From JANXLS01 sp035308565 (lineage in GTDB: Bacteria; Planctomycetota; SZUA-567; H5-PLA8), in contig DATGGK010000122.1 in the NCBI GenBank assembly GCA_035308565.1, positions 4,871-68,870 of the forward strand: a stretch of DNA of 64,000 bases, written 5' to 3'. The position numbers and the translations under genes were made by a program. Under the pieces are notes generated by a model that had not been told where the DNA came from, ran no database searches, and saw only the letters and a list, made by a program, of their open reading frames with translations. Shown here piece after piece: positions 62,762-64,000 of this stretch (position 1 is its first letter; each line of letters opens with the position of its first letter).

Positions 62762-63736
62762 TCACGGCCCATTCGGCGATTTTGGTTTCGGCGGCGCTTC
62801 CTCACCTGGCGGGCCGGAGACTTCGGGTATGGCGATGTTGACGTAATCGGACGGCAGTGGGCGTGTCACCAGTGGCTCGCGTTTTCCTTGCAGACAATCG
62901 ATCACAAAATCGCGCGTCCATTTGTAATCGCGGCCTTCGACGCCGACGTGCCAGACGTTCATCCAACCGCGGTTGGCTTCGGCGAGACAAAAAAGACGAT
63001 GGCCGGCGTTGTCGAAATAGGGTGTTGATTCCAACAAGAAAGTACTGACCGTCGCGTGGTCTTTGTCTTCGAGTTTGAACAGCCACAAGCGCCCGTGTTT
63101 TTTTGGCTCGAAGAATTCGTAGCCGATCAGATGCATCGTGCCCATTGGAATGTAATCGCGCGTCAAGCCTTCGTAGCTTTTGAGAATCAAACTGCCGTCT
63201 TTTTGCTGGCGCAGTTTGTCGAGCTTCGCGCGATAGACTTTCACCTGCTCGTCGCGCCCCAATCGTTCGTAACATTGAATCAGTTTTCGAACGACGAACC
63301 AGTCGGTCGGGCCGAGTTTGTGCAGCATTTCAAAATGGTCCGCGGCTTTCTGGTACTGGCCGGAGTCGTACGCGGCCATTGCGGCGTTCAAGCGCGTGGA
63401 GACGAATTCGGGATGCAGGCCGAGGATCGACTCGTAGCGCACGAGCGCTTCGTGGTAGCGGCCGGCGTCGTCAAGTTCGCGGGCTTCTGCGAAGACTTTT
63501 TCGAGCTCGGCGCGTTCGCGCGGGTTGAGGCCTTGAAGCTGGGCTTCTTCGCAGGCTGTGGAGAGAAGGAGGAACGCGGCGGCGGCGATGCGGACGAGCC
63601 ATGCAGTTCTCTTTGCCGGCGAAAGGGCGTTTTGGAATTCGGAGCGGCGATTCGAATCCGGCACTGGCTGGGTACAGACTGTGGCGCACGAACTGACTTC
63701 AAGCTGCCGACGAGAGGGCGGTGTGAATTCGGACAT
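62762..63736 (-). CDS. TPR-containing lipoprotein, unknown function
   Basis: 324 residues from the ATG at 63736. A long N-terminal tail precedes a hydrophobic segment with lipobox (LVRIAAAAFLLLSTAC, Cys about residue 62), so the true start may be nearer; no better start codon is visible. TPR-like helices follow (about 75-190, RYHEALVRYESILGLHPEFVSTRLNAAMAAYDSGQYQKAADHF), then a beta-rich C-terminal domain (about 200-310) and a Pro-rich end. The start region is flanked by hairpin repeats. Confidence 0.7.
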   Translation of the reverse strand: MSEFTPPSRRQLEVSSCATVCTQPVPDSNRRSEFQNALSPAKRTAWLVRIAAAAFLLLSTACEEAQLQGLNPRERAELEKVFAEARELDDAGRYHEALVRYESILGLHPEFVSTRLNAAMAAYDSGQYQKAADHFEMLHKLGPTDWFVVRKLIQCYERLGRDEQVKVYRAKLDKLRQQKDGSLILKSYEGLTRDYIPMGTMHLIGYEFFEPKKHGRLWLFKLEDKDHATVSTFLLESTPYFDNAGHRLFCLAEANRGWMNVWHVGVEGRDYKWTRDFVIDCLQGKREPLVTRPLPSDYVNIAIPEVSGPPGEEAPPKPKSPNGP

Positions 63737-63751
63737 GGCGATTCCGATGCG

Positions 63752-63846
63752 GGCCGGCTGGAAGCCGGCGCTCCGATTGTAGGACGGCTCTCCGAGCCGT
63801 CGAAAATGAGGCTCGCACGGCACGACGGCTCGGAGAGCCGTCCTAC
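63752..63846. repeat. GCCGGC hairpin followed by perfect REPIN-like pair, GTAGGACGGCT family
   Basis: 63752-63774 is a single GCCGGCTGGAAGCCGGC hairpin. 63779-63802 and 63823-63846 are perfect 24-bp inverted copies, each itself a hairpin (GACGGCTC/GAGCCGTC), with a 20-bp centre. Related arms are at 35439-35463 and 58321-58343. Confidence 0.8.
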
Positions 63847-64000
63847 GAGAATAATGCGAGCGGCCTAAATGCGACGCTCCGTAAAGAATCTATTTTAGCG
63901 CTTTTTCTTCGCGCAAGCCAGTGTAGTGAATTGAACCAGTTGCCATCCTATGCGGCGGCGTGGAAATGTGCAACGGAGTGAATGGAGCGTTCGAGTGCGG
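63847..64000. other. Window end, no feature seen
   Basis: No gene, hairpin or promoter is evident in these 154 bases. Confidence 0.4.

Noticed and set aside
10281..63846. CRISPR array from repeated hairpins
   Set aside because: The repeats are scattered, inverted in pairs and not separated by unique spacers of constant length; no cas genes are present.

Overview
Organism. The window is GC-rich bacterial chromosome with Gram-negative envelope genes: two RND efflux systems, an outer-membrane beta-barrel, a Wza-like polysaccharide export protein, MCE lipid transport and signal peptidase II. Several features point to the PVC superphylum, most likely Verrucomicrobiota: a Ser/Thr kinase with an N-terminal zinc finger, secreted GH123-like and nitrilase enzymes, a WXG100-like protein paired with a helical protein, a TraR/DksA protein beside lspA, and many paired intergenic hairpins. 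That placement is inference; no rRNA or marker set is present.

Layout. (1) 1-1406: 3' part of an aldehyde dehydrogenase gene, then tRNA-Val(CAC). (2) 1365-27834: a candidate 26.4-kb genomic island bounded by a perfect 46-bp direct repeat that is the 3' part of tRNA-Val. It carries a GH10 xylanase, a tandem esterase coupled to a MarR regulator with a 20-bp palindrome, an RND efflux pair, a sigma54 activator with an OsmC protein, a HATPase-like protein coupled to a Ser/Thr kinase, broken methyltransferase and ParB-like genes, and a five-gene efflux operon (adaptor, RND pump, response regulator, sensor kinase, TolC-like channel) behind a sigma54-type promoter. No intact integrase is visible. (3) 28-38.5 kb: secreted GH123-like and carbon-nitrogen hydrolases, siroheme nitrite/sulfite reductase, PsbP-like and CHAD proteins, and an outer-membrane/polysaccharide export pair. 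(4) 38.6-51.4 kb: CPBP protease, FHA protein, DnaA, NadC, xylulokinase, MacB-like permease and ATPase, OppF-like ATPase, LspA, TraR/DksA protein, HtrA protease. (5) 51.5-61 kb: small membrane protein, WXG100-like protein and helical partner, then an MCE lipid-transport locus (MlaE-like permease, 35-residue membrane microprotein, MlaF-like ATPase with a long Pro-rich tail, three MCE proteins that share an insertion) and a Cys-containing envelope protein. (6) 61-63.8 kb: repeat-rich secreted proteins and a C-rich minisatellite with G-quadruplex potential.

How it fits together. The island combines xylan breakdown with export and stress functions and has two sigma54 circuits. One has triplets of TTCGCGAA-like boxes upstream of osmC and of the first efflux operon. 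The other is an NtrC/AlgB-type regulator inside the operon that its promoter appears to drive. The most unusual chromosomal locus is 51.5-61 kb, where a poorly understood WXG100-like pair adjoins a non-standard Mla/MCE transporter. At least six families of palindromic repeats, many in inverted pairs, fill the intergenic spaces.
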